DNA of 64,000 nt from CCY15215 sp039194995 (GTDB lineage Bacteria > Cyanobacteriota > Cyanobacteriia > Cyanobacteriales > Spirulinaceae), in assembly GCA_039194995.1 (NCBI GenBank), contig JBCCVR010000005.1, positions 18,514-82,513 on the forward strand. The letters run 5' to 3'. The notes under the pieces are model-generated. The model worked only from the letters and a program-made list of their open reading frames with translations. It did no database searches and had not been told where the DNA came from. Position numbers and translations under genes: made by a program. Of this stretch, positions 34,935 through 43,277 are shown piece by piece. Numbering within the stretch: the stretch's first letter is position 1; each line of letters opens with the position of its first letter.

Positions 34935-35795
34935 TTATCCTTTCACTGCCCCTGCTGTAATGCCTTGAACGATACGCTGTTGGAAAACGAGCACCAAAAC
35001 AACCAGGGGTAATGTTCCCAAAATGGTTGCGGCTGCGATCGGTCCGTAAGGAATTTCAAAGGCACTAGCTCCCCCAATTTTGGAAACGGCGACGGGAATG
35101 GTTTGCAATGCGTCTTGCGTGATGAAGGTGAGAGCAAAAATAAACTCATTCCACGCAAAAATAAAGGCTAAAATGCCCGTTGTCACTAAAGCAGGAACGG
35201 TCATGGGCAAAACAATTTGCAATAGCATTTGGATGGTGTTGTAACCATCAATGCGGGCGGAATCTTCTAAATCTTTGGGGAGTTGCTGAAAGAAACTGCG
35301 CAACACCAAAATTGTTAGGGGCAAGTTAATCGCCGTATAAGGAACGATCAACGAAAGATAGTTATTTCCCAAGCCAAAAAATCTCACCAGTTCTAAGAGT
35401 CCCAAAAAGAGGAGAACGTAGGGAAACAGACTGACAATGAGAATGCAGGCCAGAATAATTTGCTCCCCCGGTATTTTCAATCGTGCCAATGTATAAGCGG
35501 CAGGCGCACCAACCGCCAAACAAATTAAGGTGGAGGTTAAAGAAACAAAAGCACTGTTGAGCATATAGCGCAGGAATTTTCCGCCTAAAACTAGGTATTG
35601 ATCGAACGTCAGTTGTTGAGCATTGGGGAAATAAACCGTCGGCAGTTGCGCGATCGCTTCATTGGTTTTCAATGACGTTAAAATCTGCCAGAGTAGAGGA
35701 GCAAGGCAAAAGAGAATGAGAAAAATAACTCCCGTCCAAAGTAAGATTTTTCGCCAATTCAGAGATTTTTGAGTCGTCGAATCCGTTACAGTCAT
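34935..35795 (-). CDS. Sugar-type ABC transporter permease (MalG/GgtD-like)
   Basis: 286 residues with six TM helices. The N-terminus has NWRKILLWTGVIFLILFCLAPLLWQILTSLKTNEA, typical of CUT1 MalG-type permeases. The EAA loop is EDSARIDGYNTIQMLLQIVLPMTVPALVTTGIL, where the ATPase docks. It lies 3 bp after the other permease. Together with the binding protein at 36786 this makes an importer for a di- or oligosaccharide or a compatible solute. The gene order resembles the cyanobacterial ggtBCD glucosylglycerol/sucrose system, but substrate specificity is inferred only. The ATPase must be encoded elsewhere. Confidence 0.9.
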   Translation of the reverse strand: MTVTDSTTQKSLNWRKILLWTGVIFLILFCLAPLLWQILTSLKTNEAIAQLPTVYFPNAQQLTFDQYLVLGGKFLRYMLNSAFVSLTSTLICLAVGAPAAYTLARLKIPGEQIILACILIVSLFPYVLLFLGLLELVRFFGLGNNYLSLIVPYTAINLPLTILVLRSFFQQLPKDLEDSARIDGYNTIQMLLQIVLPMTVPALVTTGILAFIFAWNEFIFALTFITQDALQTIPVAVSKIGGASAFEIPYGPIAAATILGTLPLVVLVLVFQQRIVQGITAGAVKG

Positions 35796-35798
35796 AAT

Positions 35799-36707
35799 TT
35801 ATCGTTCTCCAGAAATATTAATGCGAGATTTGGATAAGAAGAAAGCCGCGATCGCCACAGCTAAAATGAGTAGCAAAAACGTTACAGTAACAAGGGCTGC
35901 CCCATAGCCAAAATCTAAATAACGGCGCACGGTTGCATAAATATAAATCGAAACCATTTCCGTCGATCCGGCGGGTCCTCCTCCCGTCATCACCTGAACT
36001 AGATCGAATACGCCGAAAGATTGGGCAAACCGAAACAGCAGCGCAATTAAAATTTGTGGTGCTAGTAAAGGAAGTGTAATTTGCTGGAAACTCTGAATGG
36101 GTGTTGCGCCATCGATGGCATGAGCCTCATAAAGATCGCTGGAAATGGACTGCAAACCCGCCAATAAAATGAGGGCAATAAATGGCGTTGTTTTCCAAAC
36201 ATCTGCCACAATTAAAGAAAACATTGCTCGTGTGGGTTCTCCCAACCACGTTATCCCTTCATTAATGATTCCCAAACGCAACAAAAGATCGTTAACAACA
36301 CCATATTGATCGTTAAAAATCCAAGCCCATGCCAATCCCATTACTGCCGTCGGCAACGCCCAAGGAATTAAGGCCACCGTCCTCGCAAATCCCCGACCAA
36401 AAAAGGCTTGATTGAGGACGAGAGCAAAAGTCATGCCGAGAATTAATTCAATGGAAATGCTAATCGCAGTAAAAACCGTTGTATTCCATAAACTTTGCCA
36501 AAATCGCCCATCTCCAAACATTCTGCCATAGTTACTCAAACCCGAGAAAACAGGTTCGAGTTGAGTCCCTAAATTTTGGGTGAATAAACTCAACCAAAAG
36601 GCGCGGGCAATAGGATAAATAAAGACTAAAGCTAAAATCAATAAAGCGGGAGCGATCAAGAACCATCCCGTTTGTTTTTCTCGTTTCCGAATTGTATCTG
36701 TTTCCAT
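35799..36707 (-). CDS. Sugar-type ABC transporter permease (MalF/GgtC-like)
   Basis: 302 residues with six TM helices. KQTGWFLIAPALLILALVFIYPIARAFWLSLF is the standard N-terminus of CUT1 MalF/UgpA-type permeases. The EAA loop is YEAHAIDGATPIQSFQQITLPLLAPQILIALLFR. A conserved ALIPWALPTAVMGLAWAWIFNDQYGVVN lies in the centre. It precedes the second permease by 3 bp and follows the substrate-binding gene after a hairpin-bearing 78-bp gap. The two permeases form a heterodimeric channel. Start at ATG 36707. Confidence 0.9.
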   Translation of the reverse strand: METDTIRKREKQTGWFLIAPALLILALVFIYPIARAFWLSLFTQNLGTQLEPVFSGLSNYGRMFGDGRFWQSLWNTTVFTAISISIELILGMTFALVLNQAFFGRGFARTVALIPWALPTAVMGLAWAWIFNDQYGVVNDLLLRLGIINEGITWLGEPTRAMFSLIVADVWKTTPFIALILLAGLQSISSDLYEAHAIDGATPIQSFQQITLPLLAPQILIALLFRFAQSFGVFDLVQVMTGGGPAGSTEMVSIYIYATVRRYLDFGYGAALVTVTFLLLILAVAIAAFFLSKSRINISGER

Positions 36708-36730
36708 GTTTTTAGAGAGTAGAAAGTGGA

Positions 36731-36770
36731 ACGGGCATCACTTCGACAGGCTCAGTGACCACCTGCCCGT
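36731..36770 (-). promoter_or_regulatory. Nested hairpin between the binding protein and permease genes
   Basis: ACGGGCA (36731) pairs with TGCCCGT (36764), and inside it TCACT (36738) pairs with AGTGA (36754). It lies 15 bp after the binding-protein stop. No T-run follows, so it probably protects the upstream mRNA end or lowers permease expression rather than stopping transcription. The TTCGACAGGCTCAG core recalls a dispersed repeat. Confidence 0.65.
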
Positions 36771-36785
36771 ATTTTACAAAGAGGA

Positions 36786-38072
36786 TTATCTCGCCAACAA
36801 GCGTCGGGTTTCGGCTGCTGCTGCCTGCATCGCTTTTTCTGCACTCATGGTATTAGTTAAAGCCGCACTCAAATAGCGTTGTAAAATATCCGAGGTTTGA
36901 GCATATTGGGCGATCGGCGGACGAAGTGCCGAACTTTCAACCACTTCTAAAAGTTGCGGATAATAACTGTATTTTGCGACAATTGCCGGATTGTTGAAGA
37001 GCGATCGCCGACTAGGCAAATATCCTGTTTCTAAAACAAAATCTCGTTGCGTTGCTTCGCTGCTAATAAACTCGATAACCCGCCATGCTTCTGCGGGATG
37101 TTTCGTTGTTGCAGACATCCCTAAACCCCATCCTCCTTGACAAGCACCGCTTGGGTATCCCGGTTGATGAACCATCGGTTTGAGGGCAAATTTTCCGGCA
37201 ATTTCCGACTGAGAAGCAAGTCCCGCAACATAGGGCCAATTTCTCAGAAAAATCGTTTCTCCGCCTTGGAAAAGTCGGCGAGTTTCTTCCTCTGCATAAG
37301 TCGTCACACCGGGAGGCGAAATCCCATCTTCAATCGTACTGCGCAGAAACTCTACGGCTGCGATCGCATTCTCCGAGTCGAGTCCCACTTCTAACGTATC
37401 CGGATTCACCCAATACGCGCCAAATCCGGCGAGGATTTCCACAAACATAGCGGGTAATCCTTCATACTGTCTCCCCTGCCAAACATAGCCCCATCTGGCG
37501 ATTCCTTTATCCTGTAAATCACGAGAAATTGCGATTAATTCTGCAAAAGTTTCCGGCGGATCGTAGCCATTTTCCGCTAGTAAATCGCTGCGATAATAAA
37601 GCATTCCCCCGTCAGATCGAAATGGCATTCGATACAATCCGTCCTGATATCTTCCCCCGTTGACATCCCCATCTAAAAATTCTTCAAGTTCTTCTTCGCT
37701 AACAAATTGATTGAGATCTTGCAACCAACCTGCGGCGGCAAATTTCGGCACCCACACGATATCGAGATAAACGAGATCGTAAGGAGAATCCCCCAAGAGA
37801 AAGGCAGAGGTATATAAATCTTCTACCAAATTGGTGGCATTGGGGGCTTCGATAATTTCGAGGTCGATATCGGGGTTTTCTGCCTCGAATTTCGCTTCTA
37901 TGGGTTGCCATTGCGCGGCTTCTAATGCCTGCATCATGACGGTAATTTTGACGCGCTGCTGGGTCAAAACGGGCAAAATACAGGTGAGGAGAATAGTTAG
38001 GGTGGCGATCGCTAAAATCAGAATTCGAGTGATTCTCGATCTTCGCTTCCACATTTTGAGGAGAACATTCAT
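36786..38072 (-). CDS. ABC transporter extracellular sugar-binding protein
   Basis: 428 residues from the ATG at 38072 (MNVLLKMWKRRSRITR); a TTG at 38141 would add an unlikely 23 residues. An uncleaved or atypical signal segment (RILILAIATLTILLTCILPVL) leads into a family-1 extracellular solute-binding fold: VKITVMMQALEAAQWQPIEAKFEAENP, YDLVYLDIVWVPKFAAAGWLQDL, LPSRRSLFNNP. It resembles cyanobacterial GgtB-like proteins. As the first gene of the operon it feeds the two permeases. It probably takes up glucosylglycerol, sucrose, trehalose or another sugar; the sequence alone does not tell which. Confidence 0.88.
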   Translation of the reverse strand: MNVLLKMWKRRSRITRILILAIATLTILLTCILPVLTQQRVKITVMMQALEAAQWQPIEAKFEAENPDIDLEIIEAPNATNLVEDLYTSAFLLGDSPYDLVYLDIVWVPKFAAAGWLQDLNQFVSEEELEEFLDGDVNGGRYQDGLYRMPFRSDGGMLYYRSDLLAENGYDPPETFAELIAISRDLQDKGIARWGYVWQGRQYEGLPAMFVEILAGFGAYWVNPDTLEVGLDSENAIAAVEFLRSTIEDGISPPGVTTYAEEETRRLFQGGETIFLRNWPYVAGLASQSEIAGKFALKPMVHQPGYPSGACQGGWGLGMSATTKHPAEAWRVIEFISSEATQRDFVLETGYLPSRRSLFNNPAIVAKYSYYPQLLEVVESSALRPPIAQYAQTSDILQRYLSAALTNTMSAEKAMQAAAAETRRLLAR

Positions 38073-38190
38073 ACGAAATAGAGGATTGGGGTTGGCGTTA
38101 TTCTTACCGCAATCTATCGAAGTTGAATTGCGATCGAGCAAAAAATGTTAAAAAACTTAACGCTTTTGACTGCTCGAATTTGCATTTATT

Positions 38191-38943
38191 TTAAAAAGCC
38201 AAGATAATGCTAATAATAAAAAAGACAATCGTAACTATTGTTAAAATAGTGAGAAAAATTCGGATCGCAAAAATAATTGCAAAAATAATCATCATTATTG
38301 TATCTCTTGCTTTTTCGCGCAATAATATTCTGTTTTTTTGTGTTTTGTCTGATGCTGTTAGAGGTACTAATGGTTTGGACATAATAGCAATATCGATCGG
38401 GTTTACATCAAGCCATATACGAGAAAAAAAGTGTTTTGTATAACCATTACTTTGATAAAATCTAATAGCATTTAAAGAAGATTTTACCCAAATTATTTTG
38501 TGTTTCTTAGAAATAGAAACTTCCTCAATTGCTTGCAATAGTTTTGTGCCGATTTTTTGACGAATATAATCGGGATGAATATAAACTCCGCCGATATTGT
38601 GCGCACTTGATGACAGACACGAAAAACCAACAATTTTGTTATTTGTTATTGGCTTGTACTGTACTTCGACAACCTCAGCAGCCGCATCGTTGAAGTGTTT
38701 TTGGCTGTTGTTCTCTCGATCTTCTCTCATGCGAGGGGTTAAGGGAGAATTGGAGATAGTTTTTTGTTCTGCGACAAAGACAATTTCTTTGTAATATTGT
38801 CTTATTGTTGCTTGAGTTTTCACGATTATTTCAATTTCTTTTGCCGTATAGTCTTTCACACTAAGCACTCTCAACGCTTTAGATTGTAGTTCGATAAGTT
38901 CTTCTAATTCTTCGGATTTTGCCGAGCGGATTTGAATATCCAT
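38191..38943 (-). CDS. GNAT acetyltransferase with C-terminal membrane helices
   Basis: 250 residues. The N-terminal 180 residues are a GNAT domain: IQIRSAKSEELEELIELQSKAL, IVGFSCLSS, GGVYIHPDYIRQKIGTKLLQAIEE (acetyl-CoA loop, with Q/R-x-x-G-x variant QKIGTK) and SLNAIRFYQSNGYTK. A 40-residue insert (NSPLTPRMREDRENNSQKH) splits the domain. The last 40 residues (TIMMIIFAIIFAIRIFLTILTIVTIVFFIISIILAF) form one or two membrane helices, unusual for a GNAT and anchoring the enzyme to a membrane. The base composition is more AT-rich than in neighbouring genes. The substrate is unknown. Confidence 0.8.
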   Translation of the reverse strand: MDIQIRSAKSEELEELIELQSKALRVLSVKDYTAKEIEIIVKTQATIRQYYKEIVFVAEQKTISNSPLTPRMREDRENNSQKHFNDAAAEVVEVQYKPITNNKIVGFSCLSSSAHNIGGVYIHPDYIRQKIGTKLLQAIEEVSISKKHKIIWVKSSLNAIRFYQSNGYTKHFFSRIWLDVNPIDIAIMSKPLVPLTASDKTQKNRILLREKARDTIMMIIFAIIFAIRIFLTILTIVTIVFFIISIILAF

Positions 38944-38952
38944 ACCTTTGAT

Positions 38953-39234
38953 TTATCTAAACAAATTGGTTAACCAATTGTGGAATTGAGGAGCAATTTC
39001 AGAACCTTTTCTCAAGACTCTAGCAGTAGTTGCTTGTCCCATTAGCATTCCCGGTACTTCTTGCCAAGCTAACCATGTATGAATGAAGGCTTTGGGACGA
39101 TGAATCACAGAATAACAATTGAGATTCTCGCTTTCAATTTCTTATAAAATCGCTTCTGCTTTTAATATCGGAAACAATTCCTAATAAAAATCTTCGAAGC
39201 AGCGATAATTTTGAATTCTGAGATTCCGTAACAT
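38953..39234 (-). pseudogene. Relic of an OLD-like ATPase / DUF3226 locus
   Basis: From the ATG at 39234 the minus strand reads MLRNLRIQNYRCFEDFY, the N-terminus of RecF/OLD-like AAA ATPases, up to a TAG at 39181. In the same frame it then reads ELFPILKAEAIL, a TAA, and HRPKAFIHTWLAWQEVPGML with a tail ending FHNWLTNLFR and a stop at 38953. The second part matches the C-terminus of DUF3226 (TOPRIM-like) proteins, which are usually encoded just after such ATPases. A large internal deletion seems to have joined the start of the ATPase gene to the end of the DUF3226 gene. Not functional. Confidence 0.7.
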
Positions 39235-39300
39235 AATACTCTCTGTCCAAAATGGCTTTATTCTATTGTAAAAGCGATCGCGCTGACCCATTGCCTGTTC

Positions 39301-40005
39301 ATGAAAATCAAAGTTATTAACCCCAATACCACCGCCAGCATGACTGAAAAAATCGGTATAGCCGCCCGATCCGTGGCTGCTCCCGGTACGGAAATTATTG
39401 CTTGCAACCCCCAACACGGGCCTGTTTCCATTGAAGGTCATTACGACGAAGCGATGAGTATCCCCGGTATTCTCGAAGAAGTGCGATCGGGTGAACTCGA
39501 GGGAGTTGATGGTTATGTTATTGCTTGTTTTGGCGATCCCGGACTCTTCGCCTCGAGAGAACTGGCAACGGCTCCGGCGATCGGCATTGCGGAGGCTGCC
39601 ATGCACGCAGCTAGCATGATTTCTACCCGTTTTTCTATCGTGACTACCCTCAGCCGCACGAAAATTATTGCGGCTCATTTACTGGAGAATTACGGCATGA
39701 CCAAATTTTGTAGCCGTATCCGAGCAACGGATCTCGCGGTTTTGGACTTGGAAGGAGATGAGCGAGCAAAAGACATTATTCTCGCTGAATGCCGTCTTGC
39801 TTTAACAGAAGATGAATGCGGTGCGATCGTTTTGGGCTGTGCGGGAATGGCTGACTTGGCGGATTCTATTTCCGAGGAACTGGGCATTCCGGTTATTGAT
39901 GGGGTCGGAGTTGCCGTGAAATTTGTAGAGGCTCTCGCGGGAGTGGGATTGAAAACGAGCAAAGTTGGAGATTTGGCCTTTCCCCTTGCTAAGCCCCAAA
40001 AATAA
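39301..40005 (+). CDS. Hydantoin/allantoin racemase-like (Asp/Glu racemase superfamily)
   Basis: 234 residues. The start MKIKVINPNTTASMTEKI is the signature of HyuE/hydantoin racemases. The two catalytic cysteines are visible in VIACFGDPGLF near residue 80 and IVLGCAGMADL near residue 185. The family racemises 5-substituted hydantoins or allantoin through a two-base mechanism. No hydantoinase or carbamoylase is adjacent. The start is ATG 39301, and the upstream 60 bp end in the relic described at 38953. A strong palindrome follows 32 bp after its stop. Confidence 0.9.
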   Translation: MKIKVINPNTTASMTEKIGIAARSVAAPGTEIIACNPQHGPVSIEGHYDEAMSIPGILEEVRSGELEGVDGYVIACFGDPGLFASRELATAPAIGIAEAAMHAASMISTRFSIVTTLSRTKIIAAHLLENYGMTKFCSRIRATDLAVLDLEGDERAKDIILAECRLALTEDECGAIVLGCAGMADLADSISEELGIPVIDGVGVAVKFVEALAGVGLKTSKVGDLAFPLAKPQK

Positions 40006-40036
40006 GGAGAATACGAACAAAGAACATGTGAAATAA

Positions 40037-40065
40037 GGGAGCGACCTCAAATTGAGGTCGCTCCC
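40037..40065 (+). terminator. Perfect 14-bp palindrome after the racemase gene
   Basis: GGGAGCGACCTCAA and its exact complement are separated by one A. In RNA it forms a stem of about 12 bp. No T-run follows (TGTCAC), so it is more likely an mRNA-stabilising end or a dispersed palindrome than a classical terminator. Confidence 0.6.
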
Positions 40066-40322
40066 TGTCACTCACGCATCATTTCAACTTAAAAAGAAGT
40101 TGGGAGTCTTGCCGTGTTTCGACCCCAAGTTCTTTTCTCGTTGTTGCTTTTCCTCACACACAACTAGATTATGGCGATTTCTCAACTCGGCTCTGGATCG
40201 TGGGGTGACACTTTGCAAACTGCCTCTTTACACTTGACAATTGCACCATCGTTTCTCAGTATTTTCCAAAATTTGTGTCGGAATGTGAAGGTAAGGGTCA
40301 GTATAGCAGAAGTATAAAATTG

Positions 40323-40362
40323 ATGAAACCCAACTTGTAAAGAAGTTGGGTTTCATGTTTTT
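40323..40362. terminator. Bidirectional terminator between convergent genes
   Basis: A 14-bp perfect stem ATGAAACCCAACTT/AAGTTGGGTTTCAT with loop GTAAAG is followed by GTTTTT on the plus strand and CAATTTT on the minus strand. It lies 30 bp beyond the end of the PEP-CTERM gene. Confidence 0.85.
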
Positions 40363-40391
40363 AGAATTGTGGACAAGCAATGAAGAGTTGA

Positions 40392-41096
40392 TTATGCTTC
40401 TTTGCGCTTGCGGATAGCAGTTCCAGCGAGTCCGCTCACAGCCAGTAATCCTAAGATGGTAGCAGGTTCGGGAACATCAGCTACAGCAGTGAAAGCAGCA
40501 CCGGAGAATGTAACGTCATCAAAGACTTCTCCACCAGCAAGACGATTTTCAAACTCTTCAACCGTGATGCCGGGGTCAGCAATTTGGAAGGTCAAGATAG
40601 CTTGAGCTACGGAAGTTTCACCAAGGTGCTCGAAGAATCCGTCTAACTCTACATTAATGCCGAGTACGCCGGGGTCTTCTTGAGAAACCATCAACCCAGA
40701 GTTGGCGACAACATTAAAGGTGGATTCTCCATCTTGATCGTTGGTGAAGAAAGGAGCAGGTGCGCCAGTGCTCAAATCCAAAAATGGGGAGATGGGAGCA
40801 AGATCGACGGGGATAAGGTCTGCAATGAAGGCGCTGTTGAAAGCAACAAAATCTCCAGTCTGAGCGGTAAGTTGGACTTCAGTTGGAGCATCTTCATCTA
40901 AGCCAAACAAGGGATTGGGAACAAAGTCAATACCTTGGTTCGATAATTCGATTAAGCTGCTAAAGCCGTTGATTTGGAAACTTCCAGAAAGACCGCCTGC
41001 TTCAGCAGAACCTGCGTTGAAAGCGAGACTAGCAGCAATAATGGGGAGGGCAACGGCAGCTTTAGTAACTTTAGAAAAGATGGATTGAAGAGTCAT
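40392..41096 (-). CDS. PEP-CTERM-type exported protein
   Basis: 234 residues. A signal peptide (MTLQSIFSKVTKAAVALPIIAASLAFNAGSAEA) precedes GGLSGSFQINGFSSLIE. The mature protein is acidic and low in Cys. The C-terminus VPEPATILGLLAVSGLAGTAIRKRKEA is a textbook PEP-CTERM sorting signal. It is expected to be exported, cut by an exosortase and attached to the surface or released. ATG start at 41096; upstream is a long non-coding region. It shares only the sorting architecture with the PEP-CTERM protein at 29534. Confidence 0.92.
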   Translation of the reverse strand: MTLQSIFSKVTKAAVALPIIAASLAFNAGSAEAGGLSGSFQINGFSSLIELSNQGIDFVPNPLFGLDEDAPTEVQLTAQTGDFVAFNSAFIADLIPVDLAPISPFLDLSTGAPAPFFTNDQDGESTFNVVANSGLMVSQEDPGVLGINVELDGFFEHLGETSVAQAILTFQIADPGITVEEFENRLAGGEVFDDVTFSGAAFTAVADVPEPATILGLLAVSGLAGTAIRKRKEA

Positions 41097-41575
41097 GGTC
41101 AGTACCTCGATAATGCTAGAAGAGTTAGTTTATTTGTTTCAAGAATGGGGGTCGCGCGATTTAGGTTTTTTTGTTTGGTTGGAGGAGCGAATAACACTTA
41201 CGGTTATTGCTTTCCGTAAAATCCCGCTTCTCCCGACTCAAATACGTTAGTATATTTTCTTGTCTGGCGGAGACGCTCGTTAACACCCTGTTAAACTTTT
41301 TCCCTGCGCTTATTTATTAAGATAAGGGGCGCACCAAGGAAAATCAACCGCAAAATCCCATCTTGACCAACTCTTTATATTTCTCTGGGCTTTTTTAAGG
41401 AAATTATGAACTTGACAGAAGAAATACTATCTTAGCTATGAGAATATCGTAGTTTTTACTGTGGCGATCGCTGTGTTGCGGTGATTTGCATCCACAATAA
41501 CACGGAATTGCGAAATCGCGCAATTCCTTACGCTAAATTACGCAACCCTCTTTTCGCAATTTGCTAAAGTTCTTG
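41097..41575. other. 479-bp intergenic region
   Basis: It lies upstream of the leftward PEP-CTERM gene and downstream of the leftward OppD/F gene. A 9-bp hairpin at 41504-41527 (GGAATTGCG/CGCAATTCC) may end the OppD/F transcript, though no T-run follows on the minus strand. A TTGACA occurs at 41412 on the plus strand without a gene to drive. No coding frame is convincing. Confidence 0.4.
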
Positions 41576-43258
41576 TTATTTCCCGGATTGAGGGGGTTTT
41601 GCGTCTAATAAAGGGGCTGCATTTAAGAGGATTTGCGTATAAGGATGTTGCGGATCGCTAAAAATTTGTTCGGTTTCTCCGAGTTCTACGATTTTCCCAG
41701 AATTCATCACGGCAATGCGATCGCATAAAAATCGCGCGACCCAAAGATCGTGGGTAATAAAGAGATAGGTCAGATCGAATTCATCTTTGAGTTCTTGCAT
41801 CAGATCGAGAACTTGGGTTTGCACGCTGGCATCCAACATACTCACGGGTTCATCGCAAATTAACAATTGAGGCTGGACGATGAGGGCGCGTGCGATCGCG
41901 ACGCGCTGTTGCTGTCCTCCCGACAGTTCCCGAGGGTAGCGGCGATAATATTCTTCTACTGGAGTTAATCCCACTCTCTCCAACATGGCTTTAACTTTTT
42001 GGCGGGCTTCTGCGGGGGTGGCAAGTTGATGGATAAATAACGGATCTGCGATCGCGTCTCCTACCCGCATCAAAGGATTCAAACAGGCGAGGGGATCTTG
42101 GAAAATCATCTGCATCTGACGGCGCAGGAGGCGGAGTTCGCTAATGCTTAAATGGGTAATGTCTCGTCCCTGCCATTGAATGCAACCGGAAGTGGGGGCA
42201 ACCAATTGTAAAATCGTGCGAGAGAGGGTACTTTTGCCGCAGCCGGATTCTCCCACCAAGCCGAGAATTTCTCCTTGATGGAGTGTAAAGTTGACTTCAT
42301 CAACGGCTTTAATTATCTTTGCGCGTTGCTTCGTAAAAAGCTGTTGTAAAAAATTGCTTTCGAGAATGTAGTGCTGTTTTAAATCTCGAACCTCAAGTAA
42401 TGGTGTTTGTGGGATGGGAGGGGATATTACTTCATCTTGGCTGGTTATTTGCCTATTTTCTTCCGCGATTTGAATATGCAGCGCCGCCGCGAGGAGCGAT
42501 CGCGTGTATTTGTGTTGGGGATGGGAGAGAATTTCGCGGGTTTTCCCGGTTTCTACCATTTTGCCGCGATACATCACCGCCACGCGATCGCAGTATTCCC
42601 CGACCATGGCCAGATCGTGAGAAATCAATAATAGTGCTAAATCTCGTTCCCGACACAGGCGGGTGAGTTCCTGTAAAATTTCCGAAGCGACCGTAACATC
42701 TAGGCTGGTAGTGGGTTCGTCGGCGACGATGAGTTTGGGATCGAGAAGGAGGGCGAGGGCGATCGCCACGCGCTGGCGCATCCCCCCGCTAAATTCATGG
42801 GGATATTGAGACCAGCGATCGCTAGGTATTCGGACGGCTTCGAGGGTGGCGATCGCTTTATCTTTGGCTTCTTTTTTGGAAAGTTGAAATTGATGGGAAA
42901 GTAAAGTTTCAACGCAGTGATCCCCAATCGTCATCAATGGATCGAGGCGCGTCATGGGATCTTGAAAAACTAAGGCCACGGCTTCCCCGCGAAATTGGCG
43001 CAATTCCAAAGGATTGAGATCGAAAACCGACTTTCCCTCAAAACTCACTTGTCCTTCAATGCGCGTCGCAGCAGGCAATAATCGCATGGAGGCACGTCCC
43101 AAGGTTGATTTTCCGCACCCCGATTCCCCCACAAACCCCAATCTTTCCCCAGCATTCAGCGTAAAAGAAACATCATCAACCGCCCAATCAACAATCTCCC
43201 GAGTCTGGCGAGTTGGATAAGCAACTCGCAAATTTTCAACGCGCAACAGATCGGACAT
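41576..43258 (-). CDS. Fused two-domain peptide-type ABC ATPase (OppD-OppF like)
   Basis: 560 residues with two complete ABC ATPase domains. Domain 1 (about 1-265) has GESGCGKSTLGR, the signature LSGG-type FSGGMRQRVAIA and Walker B LIVADEPTTSLD. Domain 2 (about 290-550) has GESGCGKSTLSR, LSGGQQQRVAIA and LLICDEPVSMLD. Both have the Opp/Dpp-type C-terminal P-loop neighbourhood (YTRSLLAAALH; YTQILLNAAPLLD). In other bacteria OppD and OppF are separate genes; fusion is common in this family. It should power uptake of peptides, nickel or similar. No permease or binding protein is adjacent. Confidence 0.92.
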   Translation of the reverse strand: MSDLLRVENLRVAYPTRQTREIVDWAVDDVSFTLNAGERLGFVGESGCGKSTLGRASMRLLPAATRIEGQVSFEGKSVFDLNPLELRQFRGEAVALVFQDPMTRLDPLMTIGDHCVETLLSHQFQLSKKEAKDKAIATLEAVRIPSDRWSQYPHEFSGGMRQRVAIALALLLDPKLIVADEPTTSLDVTVASEILQELTRLCRERDLALLLISHDLAMVGEYCDRVAVMYRGKMVETGKTREILSHPQHKYTRSLLAAALHIQIAEENRQITSQDEVISPPIPQTPLLEVRDLKQHYILESNFLQQLFTKQRAKIIKAVDEVNFTLHQGEILGLVGESGCGKSTLSRTILQLVAPTSGCIQWQGRDITHLSISELRLLRRQMQMIFQDPLACLNPLMRVGDAIADPLFIHQLATPAEARQKVKAMLERVGLTPVEEYYRRYPRELSGGQQQRVAIARALIVQPQLLICDEPVSMLDASVQTQVLDLMQELKDEFDLTYLFITHDLWVARFLCDRIAVMNSGKIVELGETEQIFSDPQHPYTQILLNAAPLLDAKPPQSGK

Positions 43259-43277
43259 TAGATAATTGATAACTGAG

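Larger units (their letters stand above)
40006..40391. other. 386-bp convergent intergenic region with two hairpins
   Basis: It lies between the racemase and the leftward PEP-CTERM gene. It contains the perfect palindrome at 40037-40065 and the bidirectional terminator at 40323-40362. The ATG-started frames here lack family resemblance and I do not call them. Confidence 0.5.

Noticed and set aside
40052..40237. A 61-residue frame between the racemase and the PEP-CTERM gene.
   Set aside because: It runs through a palindrome, has no ribosome site and shows no resemblance to any family.
41412..41440. A TTGACA-based promoter on the plus strand.
   Set aside because: The best -10 (TATGAG) is 19 nt away and no rightward gene lies downstream within 6 kb.
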